Part shown: positions 24,275-34,270 of the stretch, in pieces
Layout of the letters: every line of letters starts with the position of its first letter
Numbering within the stretch: position 1 is the stretch's first letter
Source: Burkholderia sp. Bp9142
GTDB lineage: Bacteria; Pseudomonadota; Gammaproteobacteria; Burkholderiales; Burkholderiaceae
Reading direction: 5' to 3'
Assembly: GCF_003853415.1 (NCBI RefSeq)
Contig: NZ_QTPP01000018.1
Span: forward strand, 62,001 to 126,000
DNA: 64,000 nucleotides
Translations under genes and position numbers: made by a program
The notes under the pieces: model-generated
Told to the model about the DNA's origin: nothing
What the model saw: the letters and a program-made list of their open reading frames with translations, nothing else
Database searches by the model: none

Positions 24275-26770
24275 ATGGCGGAAAGAATGACGTGGGCGTC
24301 GCGACAGCGCGGCAGCACGCACCGCGAGGCGTGCATTTCGCAGGGCGCGGTTGCCGCGGTTTCTGCTCGTGTCGGCTGGGATGCGCGCGTGCCGCGCAGG
24401 ATGCTGTCAGTCCTGCTCTGGGCCATCGCGAGCGGCATCGCATCGGGCAACGGGGCATCGGCCACCGAGATGCAGGCGCCGGGCACGGTGCGGGCGGCGG
24501 ATGGCGCGATGTCGTCGGGCGACGTGGCGCCGCCGTCGCCGGCCGTTCCCGTCGGGCTCGCCACGGCGCGGCCGACGCTGCTCGCCGAGCCGGTTCCGGC
24601 GGCCGACGCCGAGCGCCGCCGCTCCGGCGGGCTGCCGACCACGGCCGAACCCGGCGCGCGCGTGCCCGGCGGCCGGCGCCAGGCACTGACGTTCGCGGCT
24701 CTCGGGGCGCGCGATCCCCTGCAGTTGCGGGGCACGGACGGCCAGAACGGCATCGCGTTCTCGGTCCGTCGCGACGAGGTCGTCACGGGCGCGACGCTGC
24801 ATCTGATCTACAGCTACTCGCCCGCGCTGCTGCCGGATCTGTCGCAGCTCAAGGTGCTCGTCAACGGCGAAGTGGCGGCGACGCTGCCGCTGCCGGCCGC
24901 TCAAGGCGGGATGACGGTTGCACGCGACGTGTTGATCGATCCGCGCTTCGTCACCGAATACAACCATCTCAATGTTCAGCTGATCGGTCATTACACGAAC
25001 GGTTGCGAGAATCCAGCCAGCTCCTCGCTGTGGGCAACGGTGAGCAACGCGAGCCGGCTCGACCTGACCTATGCGGCGCTGCCCGAACGGCCGGAGCTTG
25101 GCGTCCTGCCCGCGCCGTTCTTCGATTCGCGGGACGTACGGCGGCTCGAACTGCCTTTCGTATTCGCCGCGCGACCGCCGCGGGAGACGCTGGAAGCGGC
25201 GGGCATCGTCGCTTCGTGGTTCGGCGCGCTGGCCGCGTATCGCGGCGCGCGGTTTCCGGCCCGGCCCGGCGGCCTGCCCGAATCGGGCAACGCAGTGGTG
25301 TTCGCGACGGCCGACGATCGTCTGGACGGCGTGACGGTGCCGGCAATCGACGGACCGACGCTGGCCATCGCCGAGCGGCAGGCGCCTGCCCAGGGTCAGC
25401 TCTTGCTGGTGCTCGGTCGAACGCCGGGCGAAGTGAAGGTTGCCGCGCTTGCGCTCGCGCTCGGCAGCAAGACGCTAGCGGGCACGCATGCCACGGTGAG
25501 CCGACCCGCGAACGTCGCGCCGCGCGTGCCGTACGACGCGCCGAACTGGCTGCCGTCGACCCGCCCGGTGCGGATCGGTGAGCTGCTCGAGGGACGTGCG
25601 CTCAGCGTGTCCGGATACGACGCGGGCGCCGTTCGGATCGACTTGCGCGTGGCCCCCGATCTGTTCACGTGGAATACGCGCGGCGCGCCGATCGACCTGC
25701 GTTATCGATACACGCCGACGCTGCGCGCGGACCGTTCGTCGCTCAACCTGAGCGTCGGCGACGCGTTCGTGAAGGCGCTGCCGATCCCGGCGGGGGAAAC
25801 ATCCCGCTGGAGCGTGAGTCGCTTCCTGCCATTCGTCGGTAGCGGTATCGACCGCGCGACGCTCCACGTGCCGCCGCTGCTGCTCACGCCGCGCACGCAA
25901 TTGCAGCTGCACTTCTTCTACGAGATCCCGGATCTGGGCAAATGCACGGGGCGGCTGCTGCAGAACGTCGCGGGTTCGATCGATCCGGACTCGACGATCG
26001 ATGTGTCGTCGTTTCCGCACTACAAGGCGCTGCCCGACCTCGCCGCGTTCGCAAACAGCGGTTTTCCGTTCACGCGGATGGCCGACCTGTCGGACACGGC
26101 CGTCGTGCTTCCGGCCGAGCCGACCCCGGACGTCTACGGCCTGTACCTGCTCGCGATGGGCCGCATGGGCGTGTCGACGGGCTATCCGGTCAGCGGTGTG
26201 ACGGTGACGGACGCCGGCGGCGTCGGTGCGTTCGCGTCCAAGGACCTGCTGATTCTCGGTGCGCCCGATACCCAGCCTCTGCTGACCCGCTGGGCGGCGC
26301 GCATGCCGTTCGGCACGGATCAGGACCGCGGCATCTTCGGCCGCGCCGAGGCGGCGCAGTCGCCTGGCGCCGAGCGTGAGCGCGTGCGGGCCGGCCTCTC
26401 GATCGTCTCGGACGGCACGAGCGCGCTGATGGCCGGATTCGAGTCGCCGTTGCGCAAGACGCGCAGCGCCGTCGCGTTGATCAGCGCGACTGGGCATGCG
26501 GACGAGGTGCTCGGCCGCGCACTGCTCGACGACGACATGCTCACGTCGATCCAGGGCGCGATGGTCGTGATTCGCGATCGCACCGTCTCGGTAACGTCGG
26601 ACGCAACGTCGTACCACGTCGGTGCGCTGCCGCCAATCACGTACCTGCGCTGGGTCCTGTCGGAGCGTCCGCTGCTGCTTGCGCTGTTCAGCGTGCTGGC
26701 AGCGTTTGTCGCGGCGGCGCTCTTCTATCGTTTGCTGCGTGGGCGTGCGGCGCGCCGGCTGAAGGAGTGA
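24275..26770 (+). CDS. bcsB: Cellulose synthase periplasmic subunit BcsB
   Basis: About 831 residues. BcsB is the periplasmic, membrane-anchored partner that guides the glucan and is required for BcsA activity. A basic, hydrophobic N-terminal export segment (VPRRMLSVLLWAIASGI) is followed by beta-rich carbohydrate-binding and flavodoxin-like domains. A single C-terminal membrane anchor (PLLLALFSVLAAFVAAALF) precedes a basic tail. Start 24275 is four bases after bcsA; ATG at 24287 is an alternative. A ggag just before its stop serves as RBS for bcsC. Confidence 0.9.
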   Translation: MAERMTWASRQRGSTHREACISQGAVAAVSARVGWDARVPRRMLSVLLWAIASGIASGNGASATEMQAPGTVRAADGAMSSGDVAPPSPAVPVGLATARPTLLAEPVPAADAERRRSGGLPTTAEPGARVPGGRRQALTFAALGARDPLQLRGTDGQNGIAFSVRRDEVVTGATLHLIYSYSPALLPDLSQLKVLVNGEVAATLPLPAAQGGMTVARDVLIDPRFVTEYNHLNVQLIGHYTNGCENPASSSLWATVSNASRLDLTYAALPERPELGVLPAPFFDSRDVRRLELPFVFAARPPRETLEAAGIVASWFGALAAYRGARFPARPGGLPESGNAVVFATADDRLDGVTVPAIDGPTLAIAERQAPAQGQLLLVLGRTPGEVKVAALALALGSKTLAGTHATVSRPANVAPRVPYDAPNWLPSTRPVRIGELLEGRALSVSGYDAGAVRIDLRVAPDLFTWNTRGAPIDLRYRYTPTLRADRSSLNLSVGDAFVKALPIPAGETSRWSVSRFLPFVGSGIDRATLHVPPLLLTPRTQLQLHFFYEIPDLGKCTGRLLQNVAGSIDPDSTIDVSSFPHYKALPDLAAFANSGFPFTRMADLSDTAVVLPAEPTPDVYGLYLLAMGRMGVSTGYPVSGVTVTDAGGVGAFASKDLLILGAPDTQPLLTRWAARMPFGTDQDRGIFGRAEAAQSPGAERERVRAGLSIVSDGTSALMAGFESPLRKTRSAVALISATGHADEVLGRALLDDDMLTSIQGAMVVIRDRTVSVTSDATSYHVGALPPITYLRWVLSERPLLLALFSVLAAFVAAALFYRLLRGRAARRLKE

Positions 26771-26771
26771 C

Positions 26772-29700
26772 ATGCGAAACCGACGGTTACGCGGGCTCGG
26801 CGCCGCCCGCGCGGGCGGTATCGCGAGTCTCCTGCTCGCGCTGGCCCTGCCGCACGCGGCTGCTGCCGGCAGCGACGCGCTGAAGGTGCTCGTCGAGCAG
26901 GGCCGATACTGGCAGGCGCACGGTCGAGGCGACCTCGCGGCACAGGCCTGGCAGAAGGTGCTGGGCGTCGATCCGGATCAGCCCGACGCGCTGTTCGGCA
27001 TGGGCATGGTGCTCGCCGATCGCCACGATGTCGACGGCGCGCGCCGCTACCTGGAACAGTTGCGCCGTATCGCGCCCGGCTTTGCGCGGATCGACGAGCT
27101 TGGCCGACGCCTGGGCGACGCGAGCGTGCGGGACGGCGAGATCAGCGATGCCCGCCGCCTCGCGCAAACGGGGCAGAGCGCGCTGGCCGCGCGACAGTAT
27201 CAGCACGCGCTGCAAGGCGCGCCGTCGTCGCCGGCACTGCAGCTCGAGTACTTCCAGGCGCTCGCGGCCACGCCGAGCGGATGGAATGAAGCGCGGCGCG
27301 GCCTGGAACGTCTCGCGCGCGACAACCCCGACGATCCGCGCTACGCGCTCGCGTATGCGCAACACCTGACCTATCGTGACGCGACGCGCCGCGACGGCAT
27401 CGCGCGGCTCGAGCAGTTGTCCGCCGACGGGAAAGTCGGGAAAGAGGCGCGCCAGAGCTGGCGCCAGGCGCTGCTCTGGCTCGCGGCAAGGCCGTCGGAT
27501 CAGGCGCGCTATCTCGCCTACCTGAAGCGGGTGCCCGACGATCCGCCGGTCAAGGCGCGCTACGACAGCATGGTGCGACAGGATCAAACCGGGCGCGAGG
27601 GCGATCAGCGAGGCGCGTCGAACGAAGCGCGCGGCCGCGCGATCGAGGACGGCTTCGCGGCACTCCAGCGCGGCGATCTCGACGCGGCGCGGGCCCGCTT
27701 CGACGGCGTGCTCGACACGTTGCCGAACGACAGCGACGCGCTGGGCGGTCGCGGCATCGTCGAACTGAAGCAGGAGCGCTTTGCGCAGGCGCGAAGCGAT
27801 CTGGAGCGCGCGTCGCGAGGCGGGAATGCGGCGCGCTGGCGATCGGCGCTGGGCAGCGCGACATACTGGGCCTACACGAGCGAGGCACTGGGCGCGCAAA
27901 GCAACGGCGACTTCGCACAGGCGAAAGCGCTGTTCGAGCGCGCGATTCTTGCCGATCCGTCGAACGTCACCGCGCAGGTGCTGCTGGGCGACGCGCTGCT
28001 GGAGCATCGCGATGCGCGTGGCGCCGAGCAGGCGTACCGGATGGCGCTGCGGCGTCAGTCCGACAATCCGGACGCGATACGCGGCATGGTCGGCGCGCTG
28101 GCCGCGCAGGGGCGCGGCGACGAAGCATTGCAGTTCGCGACGCAACTGAGCGCCGAGCAGCAATCGAAGGCCGGCGGCCTCGACCGGCTGCGTCGCACGG
28201 CCGAGGCGGCGCAGGCGCGGCAGGCCGAAGCGCGCGGCGACCTGGGCGCGGCGCGCAGTCTGTTCGAGGATGCGCTCGCGGGCAGCCCGGACGATCCGTG
28301 GCTGCGGCTGGATCTGGCACGCGTGTACGTGCGGCAAGGCGCGCTCGCGTCGGCTCGCAGCGTGATGGACGGATTGCTGGCCGAGCGACCCGACATGCCC
28401 GACGCGCTCTATGCCGGCGCGCTGCTGGCCGAGCAGACGCAGGACTGGAGCATCGGGCTGCAGCGGCTCGAGCGCATCGCGCCCGCGCAACGCACGACGG
28501 CGATGACGACGTTGCAGCACCGCCTCTGGGTCGGCCAGCAGGTTGCACTCGCGACACGGATGGCGCGCGAGGGCCGCCGTGCGCAGGCGCTCGGCGTGCT
28601 GCACGATGCGGAGGGAATCGGTCAGGCGGTGCCGGCGCTCGCGGCGCAGCTGTCGGCGGGCTATGCGCAAGCCGGCGACACGTCGCGTGCGCTCTGGATC
28701 GTGCAGCGTGCGCTGGCCCGGGAACCGGGCAACGCCGACGTGCTGCTGCAATATGCGCGGATTCTGCTGACCGTGCGCGACGATGCGCTTCTGGGCGACG
28801 CGATGCGCCGGCTCGCCGCGATGCCGCTGTCGCCCGCGCAGCGCGGCGACTTCGAACGCCTGAACCTCGAAATCGTCGTGCGCCAGGCCGATGCGGTACG
28901 CCAGGCAGGCGACCTCGCCGGCGGCTACGCCGTCATCGCACCGTGGCTGGCCGCGATGCCCGACAGCCCGGAACTCCAGACCGCGCTTGCGCGGCTGTAT
29001 ACGTCGGCCGGCGACGCGCCGAACGCGCTGAAATGCTATCGGGTCGCCCTGGCCCGCCGGCCCGACGATACGGGATTGCTGGTCGCGGCGATCTATGCGG
29101 CGAGCGGCGCGAAGGCATGGCGCGACGGCGAAGCGTTCGCGGCCACCGCGCTGCGTATTGCGCCCGACGACGCAGGGCTGCTTGCCGCGACGGGCCGCCT
29201 GTATCGCGCGGAGGGGAATCTTTCGCTCGCCGCGCAGTATCTGCAGCGTGCGCTGCTGACCGCCAATACGCCGCCCCCGAGCAGCAAGCCGGCGCGGTCG
29301 AACGTTCCGCGCGGTTGGGAGGACGCGATGCGGCGCATCGGCGCGAACCCGCTGCCCGGTACCAATCCGTTCGAAGGCAAGACCGCCGTCGACGTCGTGC
29401 GTCCGTCGACCGGCTCCGGCGCCGCGGTACCGCCGCTGCCGGGCATGCCTTCCTGGTCCACCCCGTCTTCTTCTGCCCCGACCGTGCCCTATACGATGCC
29501 GCCCGCGCCGCCCGCGACCTACGTCACACCGTCCGCCATGCCGGAGGCGCACATGGTGCCGTCCGCCATGCCGCTGCAGCCAGTCGCGCGCGATCCCGGC
29601 GGTTACGGCCAGGAGAGCGCTGGCGCGGGCGAATCGGGTGGGCCTGCGATCGCGCGGCGCTATCGGCCCTATCGGGAGCCTGCCGCCGACGTACCGCCGG

Positions 29701-31229
29701 CGGGGACGTCCGCGGGATGCGTGTCGCAGGCCGATTCGAACGATGACTGCGCCGGCTACGTCGCCACGCCATGGCCGATGTCGCCGGCGTCGCGCGCTGC
29801 GGCGACGAGCGCGTCGCCGATGGCATCCACGCCCTCCGCCAGGGCGAGCCGGCCGTCGCGCGGCGGCGCGAAGGCTCCCTCCGCGCGGTCGTCCGCTCCT
29901 TCGCTGGCATACGGGCAGCCCGATGCGTCGCCTCGCTATATCCCGCAACCGCCGGCCGGCTATGCGCAAAGTGCGACCGCGGCCCGGTCGCCGCGGCCGG
30001 ATGCGGGCGCGGACGCCGGCGGACAGATGCTCGATGTCGCGTCGGAGCTTGCCCAGGTGAACCGCGAGCAGGCCAGTACGGCGACCGGCGGCCTCGTGTT
30101 CCGAAACCGTACGGGCGAAGCAGGGCTGTCGGGCCTCACCGATATCGAGGCGCCGCTCGAAGGGCGTATCAAGGCGGGCAACGGCCACATCGTCGTGACC
30201 GCCACCCCCGTCATGCTCGACGGCGCCAACTCGGCCACCGATGTGCCGACCCTCGCCCGGTTCGGCGCGGGGCTCGCAGCGGCGCCCGGCGGCGGCTCGC
30301 CGGGTTCCCAGACGGCGAGCGGCGTCGGTCTCTCCGCAGGCTACGAAGGCAAGCAATTGAAGGTCGATATCGGCGCGACGCCGGTCGGGTTCCCTTACCA
30401 GGATATGGTTGGCGGCGTGCGCTACAACGGTGCCATAACCGATCGGGCCGCCTATTCGCTGGCCGTCACGCGCCGCGCGGTGACCGACAGCCTGCTGTCG
30501 TTCGCGGGCGCGCGCGATGCGGGTGCCGGCCTCAAATGGGGCGGCGTGACGCGCAGCGGCGCGCGCGGCGCGCTGAGCTGGGACGACGGCACCAGCGGCG
30601 CGTATGTCGCGGGCGCGTTCGACTACTACGACGGCCATCACGTGGAACGGAACTTCGCCGGCAAGGGGAGCGGCGGCGCCTATACGCGCCTGTTTCGCGA
30701 CGCCGACCGGACGCTTACCGTGGGCATCAATGCGACGTGGATGCGCTTCGGCAAGAACCAGTCATATTTCACGTACGGCCAGGGTGGCTATTTCAGTCCG
30801 CAGCAGTATGTGATCCTGAACATACCGGTCGAGTATGCGGGGCGAACGGGTGCCTTTGCCTACGATCTGAACGGTTCGTTCGGTGTGCAGCATTACCGGC
30901 AGAACGCGGTGCCGTATTTCCCGCTCGATCCCGGCATGCAGGCGCAAGCGGCGGCGAACGCAGCCACCAGTCAAGCGGTGGGGCTCGACCCGGGGGCCGT
31001 GTATCCGGCACGCAGCAAGACCGGCATTGCCTATTCGCTCGCCGCGCGCGGCGAATACCAGGTCGCCCCGCAGCTTGCCGTCGGCGGGACTGCCTCGTTC
31101 GGCAACGCTTATCAGTATCGCGAGTGGACGGCGGCCGTCTATCTCCGTTACAGCTTCACGCCACAAGTCGGCGTGTCGCCGTTTCCGCCGCGCGCGTTCA
31201 CGTCGCCGTATCTCGCGGAAGCCGACTGA
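26772..31229 (+). CDS. bcsC: Cellulose export protein BcsC (TPR scaffold plus outer-membrane barrel)
   Basis: The 1485-residue protein begins with a signal peptide (residues 1-32). A long array of TPR repeats extends to about 830, a Pro/Ala/Ser-rich low-complexity linker covers about 836-1080, and the C-terminal outer-membrane porin domain ends RYSFTPQVGVSPFPP. It carries the polymer across periplasm and outer membrane. It is longer than the usual ~1150-1300 residues, mostly because of the linker, which contains two VTPSAMP/VPSAMP-like repeats. It starts one base after the bcsB stop. The operon ends here without bcsZ. Confidence 0.92.
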   Translation: MRNRRLRGLGAARAGGIASLLLALALPHAAAAGSDALKVLVEQGRYWQAHGRGDLAAQAWQKVLGVDPDQPDALFGMGMVLADRHDVDGARRYLEQLRRIAPGFARIDELGRRLGDASVRDGEISDARRLAQTGQSALAARQYQHALQGAPSSPALQLEYFQALAATPSGWNEARRGLERLARDNPDDPRYALAYAQHLTYRDATRRDGIARLEQLSADGKVGKEARQSWRQALLWLAARPSDQARYLAYLKRVPDDPPVKARYDSMVRQDQTGREGDQRGASNEARGRAIEDGFAALQRGDLDAARARFDGVLDTLPNDSDALGGRGIVELKQERFAQARSDLERASRGGNAARWRSALGSATYWAYTSEALGAQSNGDFAQAKALFERAILADPSNVTAQVLLGDALLEHRDARGAEQAYRMALRRQSDNPDAIRGMVGALAAQGRGDEALQFATQLSAEQQSKAGGLDRLRRTAEAAQARQAEARGDLGAARSLFEDALAGSPDDPWLRLDLARVYVRQGALASARSVMDGLLAERPDMPDALYAGALLAEQTQDWSIGLQRLERIAPAQRTTAMTTLQHRLWVGQQVALATRMAREGRRAQALGVLHDAEGIGQAVPALAAQLSAGYAQAGDTSRALWIVQRALAREPGNADVLLQYARILLTVRDDALLGDAMRRLAAMPLSPAQRGDFERLNLEIVVRQADAVRQAGDLAGGYAVIAPWLAAMPDSPELQTALARLYTSAGDAPNALKCYRVALARRPDDTGLLVAAIYAASGAKAWRDGEAFAATALRIAPDDAGLLAATGRLYRAEGNLSLAAQYLQRALLTANTPPPSSKPARSNVPRGWEDAMRRIGANPLPGTNPFEGKTAVDVVRPSTGSGAAVPPLPGMPSWSTPSSSAPTVPYTMPPAPPATYVTPSAMPEAHMVPSAMPLQPVARDPGGYGQESAGAGESGGPAIARRYRPYREPAADVPPAGTSAGCVSQADSNDDCAGYVATPWPMSPASRAAATSASPMASTPSARASRPSRGGAKAPSARSSAPSLAYGQPDASPRYIPQPPAGYAQSATAARSPRPDAGADAGGQMLDVASELAQVNREQASTATGGLVFRNRTGEAGLSGLTDIEAPLEGRIKAGNGHIVVTATPVMLDGANSATDVPTLARFGAGLAAAPGGGSPGSQTASGVGLSAGYEGKQLKVDIGATPVGFPYQDMVGGVRYNGAITDRAAYSLAVTRRAVTDSLLSFAGARDAGAGLKWGGVTRSGARGALSWDDGTSGAYVAGAFDYYDGHHVERNFAGKGSGGAYTRLFRDADRTLTVGINATWMRFGKNQSYFTYGQGGYFSPQQYVILNIPVEYAGRTGAFAYDLNGSFGVQHYRQNAVPYFPLDPGMQAQAAANAATSQAVGLDPGAVYPARSKTGIAYSLAARGEYQVAPQLAVGGTASFGNAYQYREWTAAVYLRYSFTPQVGVSPFPPRAFTSPYLAEAD

Positions 31230-31572
31230 CCGGATTCGCATGGAGTCGTGGCGGTTCGATGCGATATGCAGTGCACGACGCCATCCTCGCGCATACGCAT
31301 GCTGGCGGATCCGTTCAGAGGTTGGTCGGCCCGTCGTTGATGCGGAACAGTGCGACGCCGATACAGAAGCCGAACGTCGCGCGGAAAATGTCATTGTCGA
31401 TGCCGAACATGGTCGCATCGCTGATCAGGCCGTGGCGCGCAAACCTCGGCCCTCGGCGAGGAGATGGGGCGGCCAATCGCTTACGTATCGTATGAGCAAT
31501 ACTTTTCAGATTCGCGGGCTGTTTAACCCGGGGTCGTGGCCCGACCGCGGCGCTTTGTCGTTTTGAGCGCGT
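31230..31572. other. Intergenic region after bcsC with a possible minus-strand small ORF
   Basis: No standard gene is seen. On the minus strand a 31-codon frame (31410-31315) encodes MFGIDNDIFRATFGFCIG and ends RINDGPTNL. It is hydrophobic enough for one short membrane helix and its upstream frame stays open, so it may be a small ORF or the tail of a decayed gene. No convincing RBS. There is no clear terminator for bcsC. Confidence 0.25.
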
Positions 31573-31803
31573 CTAATCCCAGAAACTCCGCACCGCGACC
31601 GCGACGATCACCGGCACCGAAAACACCAGCGGAATCGCGAAATACTGGGCTTCGCGATCGACGATCCAGCTATAGATCAACCACGCCGCGCCGATCGCGA
31701 ACGTGATGAGGCCGACCAGCACGGCGGCGATATTCAGCGCCAGCTTCGACGGCTGGCGGCGCGCTTTCTCGTTGGTGTCGGGTTCGCGCGGAGAGGATTT
31801 CAT
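31573..31803 (-). CDS. Small two-helix membrane protein
   Basis: The 76-residue product has a charged, hydrophilic N-terminus (MKSSPREPDTNEKARRQPSK) followed by two hydrophobic segments (about 24-45 and 52-70) and a short C-tail. It is probably an inner-membrane protein with its N-terminus in the cytoplasm. The longer frame to 31875 has a poor N-terminus. No family recognised. It lies 101 bases downstream of the HDAC-like gene on the same strand. Confidence 0.55.
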   Translation of the reverse strand: MKSSPREPDTNEKARRQPSKLALNIAAVLVGLITFAIGAAWLIYSWIVDREAQYFAIPLVFSVPVIVAVAVRSFWD

Positions 31804-31904
31804 CTGAAGAGGGGCCTGGCAGGTGTAAAAGCACAGGAGACCCCATCCGCACCGATCGCGCAAGGGCCTGCGCATGCCGGCCCGGTATTGTCGGTGAGCG
31901 CGCG

Positions 31905-33014
31905 TTACAACCCGAACGACGCCGCCAGTTCGTCGAGCAGTTCGCGCTGGAACGCGACGAACCGCTCGCCCGGCTGCTGCGCGAGCGCGAGGTCGAGCAT
32001 CGGATCCGCGACATCGGTGCGCATGCCGGCCAGCTCCTCGACGATCGCGAGTCCGCAGAACGGCACGTACGCCTCCGAATAGCCGCCTTCATGGACGATC
32101 ACGAGCCGCCCGCCGCAGTGGCGCTGCGCCGCTTCCTTCACCGCACGCGTCATGAACCGGTAGCTGTCGGTATGCAGCTGCATGCGCGCGAGCGGATCGA
32201 CCGCGCTCGCGTCGAGGCCGCTCGCAACGACGATCAACTCGGGCCGGAACCGCTCCAGCGCCGGCAGCACGATGCGCGCGAAGGCATGGCGATACGCGTC
32301 GTCGCCGCTGCCCGCGAGCAACGGCACGTTCAGGTTCGCACCGACGCCCGCGCCTTCGCCGCGATCGCCGCTGCCGCTGTAGCCGGGCGGAAAGCAGCGG
32401 TCCTGATGCAGCGAGATCGTCAGCGTGTCCGGATCGTCGTAATAGATCGACTGCGTGCCGTTGCCGTGATGCACGTCCCAGTCGAGCACCGCGACGCGAT
32501 CGATGCCGTGCTTCGCGCGCGCGGCCTCGATCGCGATCGGGATGTTCGCGAGCAGGCAGAAGCCCATCGGGCGATCGCGCAGGCAGTGATGGCCGGGCGG
32601 TCGCGACAGCGAGAACGCGTTGACCGCATGCTCGGCGACGACGGTGTCGACCGCCGCGATCGCGAGGCCTGCGGACAGCGCGGCGATTTCGTAGCTACCG
32701 TTGCCGAACGGCGCGAGATCGCCGAGGTCGCCGCCGTGCGCATCGCTGAGCGCGCGGAACGCGTCGAGATAGCTTGCCGGATGGATGCGCAGCAGATCGC
32801 CGGTGGTGGCCGGCGCGGCGCCGCGCATGTCGAGGTGGGCGGCAAGGCCCGACGCCTGCACGAGCGATAGGAAGCGGCGTTTCGAATCGGGCGATTCCGC
32901 GTAACCGGCGCTCGACGGCGGCTGGACCCAGCCGCCGACCGGGAAGAACAGCGCGTGCGTGCCGCCGGTGTGCCAGAAGGTGCGTTCGTCGGTGAAGAAG
33001 GCAGTGCGATTCAT
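31905..33014 (-). CDS. Histone deacetylase-like amidohydrolase
   Basis: The 369-residue zinc amidohydrolase is of the class II HDAC/acetylpolyamine amidohydrolase family. The catalytic set is complete: His142-His143 in SRPPGHHC, zinc ligands Asp180 and His182 in DWDVHHGNGTQ, Asp268 in ASGLDAS, and Tyr312 in EGGYSEAY. Length and residue numbering coincide with the characterised bacterial HDAH enzymes. Bacteria lack histones of this kind, so the substrate is probably an acetylated amine or polyamine (inference). Last gene of a porin-MFS-amidohydrolase operon; 16 bases separate it from the MFS gene. Confidence 0.9.
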   Translation of the reverse strand: MNRTAFFTDERTFWHTGGTHALFFPVGGWVQPPSSAGYAESPDSKRRFLSLVQASGLAAHLDMRGAAPATTGDLLRIHPASYLDAFRALSDAHGGDLGDLAPFGNGSYEIAALSAGLAIAAVDTVVAEHAVNAFSLSRPPGHHCLRDRPMGFCLLANIPIAIEAARAKHGIDRVAVLDWDVHHGNGTQSIYYDDPDTLTISLHQDRCFPPGYSGSGDRGEGAGVGANLNVPLLAGSGDDAYRHAFARIVLPALERFRPELIVVASGLDASAVDPLARMQLHTDSYRFMTRAVKEAAQRHCGGRLVIVHEGGYSEAYVPFCGLAIVEELAGMRTDVADPMLDLALAQQPGERFVAFQRELLDELAASFGL

Positions 33015-33030
33015 GGGTGGGCTTGACCTG

Positions 33031-34248
33031 TCACGGTTGGGAAGAAACGGAAGTCATGGAAGTCCGCGTGCGGCGGTCGATATGGCGCAGCGCGGCGAAC
33101 GACGCGATCGCGACGGCGGTTGCGGCCGCGAACAGCGCATGCATCGTGCCGCCGGCATCGAGCAACAGTCCGGCGAGCAGGGGGCCGGCCGCGAGCCCCG
33201 CGCCGATGACGAAATTGAGCGTCGCGACGAGGCGCCCGGACGTATCGATCTGCGCGACGGTCGCGAGAATGAACGGGAGCACGAACGTCCACGCGAACTT
33301 GAACGCGAAGATCGCGGCGCTGTAGCCGCTCGCCCGCGGCAGCGCGGCGAGTGCGACGAGCGCCGCCGCGAGCAGCGCGTAACCGGCGGCCAGCATCGCC
33401 CGCCGTGCAAGCCGGCCGCCCGCGCACGATGCGAGCGCCGCGCCGGCAATCCCCATCACGCTCGCGATCGCGAGTACGTTGCCGGTCGACTGCGGATCGA
33501 GCCCGGCCGCCGCCGCCGCGCGGCTCGCGAACGTCCACACGCTGCCGATCGCGAGATAGAACGCCAGCACCGCGCCGATCGCGAGCGCGACGAAACGTCG
33601 TGACGCATCCGTCGCGGCGTCGCGCGCGGCCTGCGCCGACGCGGTCCGCGCACCGAGCGTCGCCGGAAAGCCGCGCGACAGCGGCGCGGCAAGCCCCGCG
33701 AGCAAGGCCAGCGCGACATACAGCGCACGCAGCCCGAACGCGGCGAACAGGTGAGGCAGCACGAACAGGCCGATCGCGCCGGCGATCAACTGGCCGACGA
33801 CCCACAGCCCGTACACGCGATCGCTGTTCTCGCTGGTGGCCGCGCTCGTCATGCAGAGCACCATCAGCGAACCGCCGCCGAGCGCGGTGACGGCGCGCAG
33901 CGCGAGCAGCGGGACGAAGCCGGGCATCCACCACGCGGTCAGGAGATTGCCCACGCCGAACAGGGCGATCGCGCAGGCAGCGACGCGGCGCGCATCGACG
34001 CGGCCGAGCCACAGGTACGACGGCAGGGTCGCGACGCTGAACGCGCCGAGTTCGACGAAGAAGTACGTGCCGATCTGCGACGCGGACAGCCCGAGCTGCG
34101 TCGCCAGCTGACCGGCGACGGCCGGCGCGACGAGCAGCAGCAGCGGCGTGATGGCCGCGAACACGACGAGTGCGACGAGCGTCGAGCGTGCGAATGTCGA
34201 CGCGCGGCCGTCGGACGGCAGCGCGGCATCGGAGCAAAGGGTTTTCAT
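33031..34248 (-). CDS. Major facilitator superfamily transporter
   Basis: The 405-residue hydrophobic protein has about 12 predicted transmembrane segments and the MFS gene layout, including a central basic loop (about 205-225) between two six-helix halves. The strongly conserved RxxGRR motif is weak (YLWLGRVDARRVAACA). The substrate is unknown; the context suggests the compound processed by the adjacent amidohydrolase. The start at 34248 (MKTLCSDAALP) is preferred over an extension to 34380, which would overlap the porin gene. Gap to the porin gene 22 bases. Confidence 0.82.
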   Translation of the reverse strand: MKTLCSDAALPSDGRASTFARSTLVALVVFAAITPLLLLVAPAVAGQLATQLGLSASQIGTYFFVELGAFSVATLPSYLWLGRVDARRVAACAIALFGVGNLLTAWWMPGFVPLLALRAVTALGGGSLMVLCMTSAATSENSDRVYGLWVVGQLIAGAIGLFVLPHLFAAFGLRALYVALALLAGLAAPLSRGFPATLGARTASAQAARDAATDASRRFVALAIGAVLAFYLAIGSVWTFASRAAAAAGLDPQSTGNVLAIASVMGIAGAALASCAGGRLARRAMLAAGYALLAAALVALAALPRASGYSAAIFAFKFAWTFVLPFILATVAQIDTSGRLVATLNFVIGAGLAAGPLLAGLLLDAGGTMHALFAAATAVAIASFAALRHIDRRTRTSMTSVSSQP

Positions 34249-34270
34249 GGCGGGATCTCGCTGGACGGAA

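Noticed and set aside
26787..30641. Minus-strand open frame of 1284 codons opposite bcsC
   Set aside because: The composition is Arg/Ala/His-rich as in other shadow frames, and bcsC on the plus strand has clear TPR and barrel domains.
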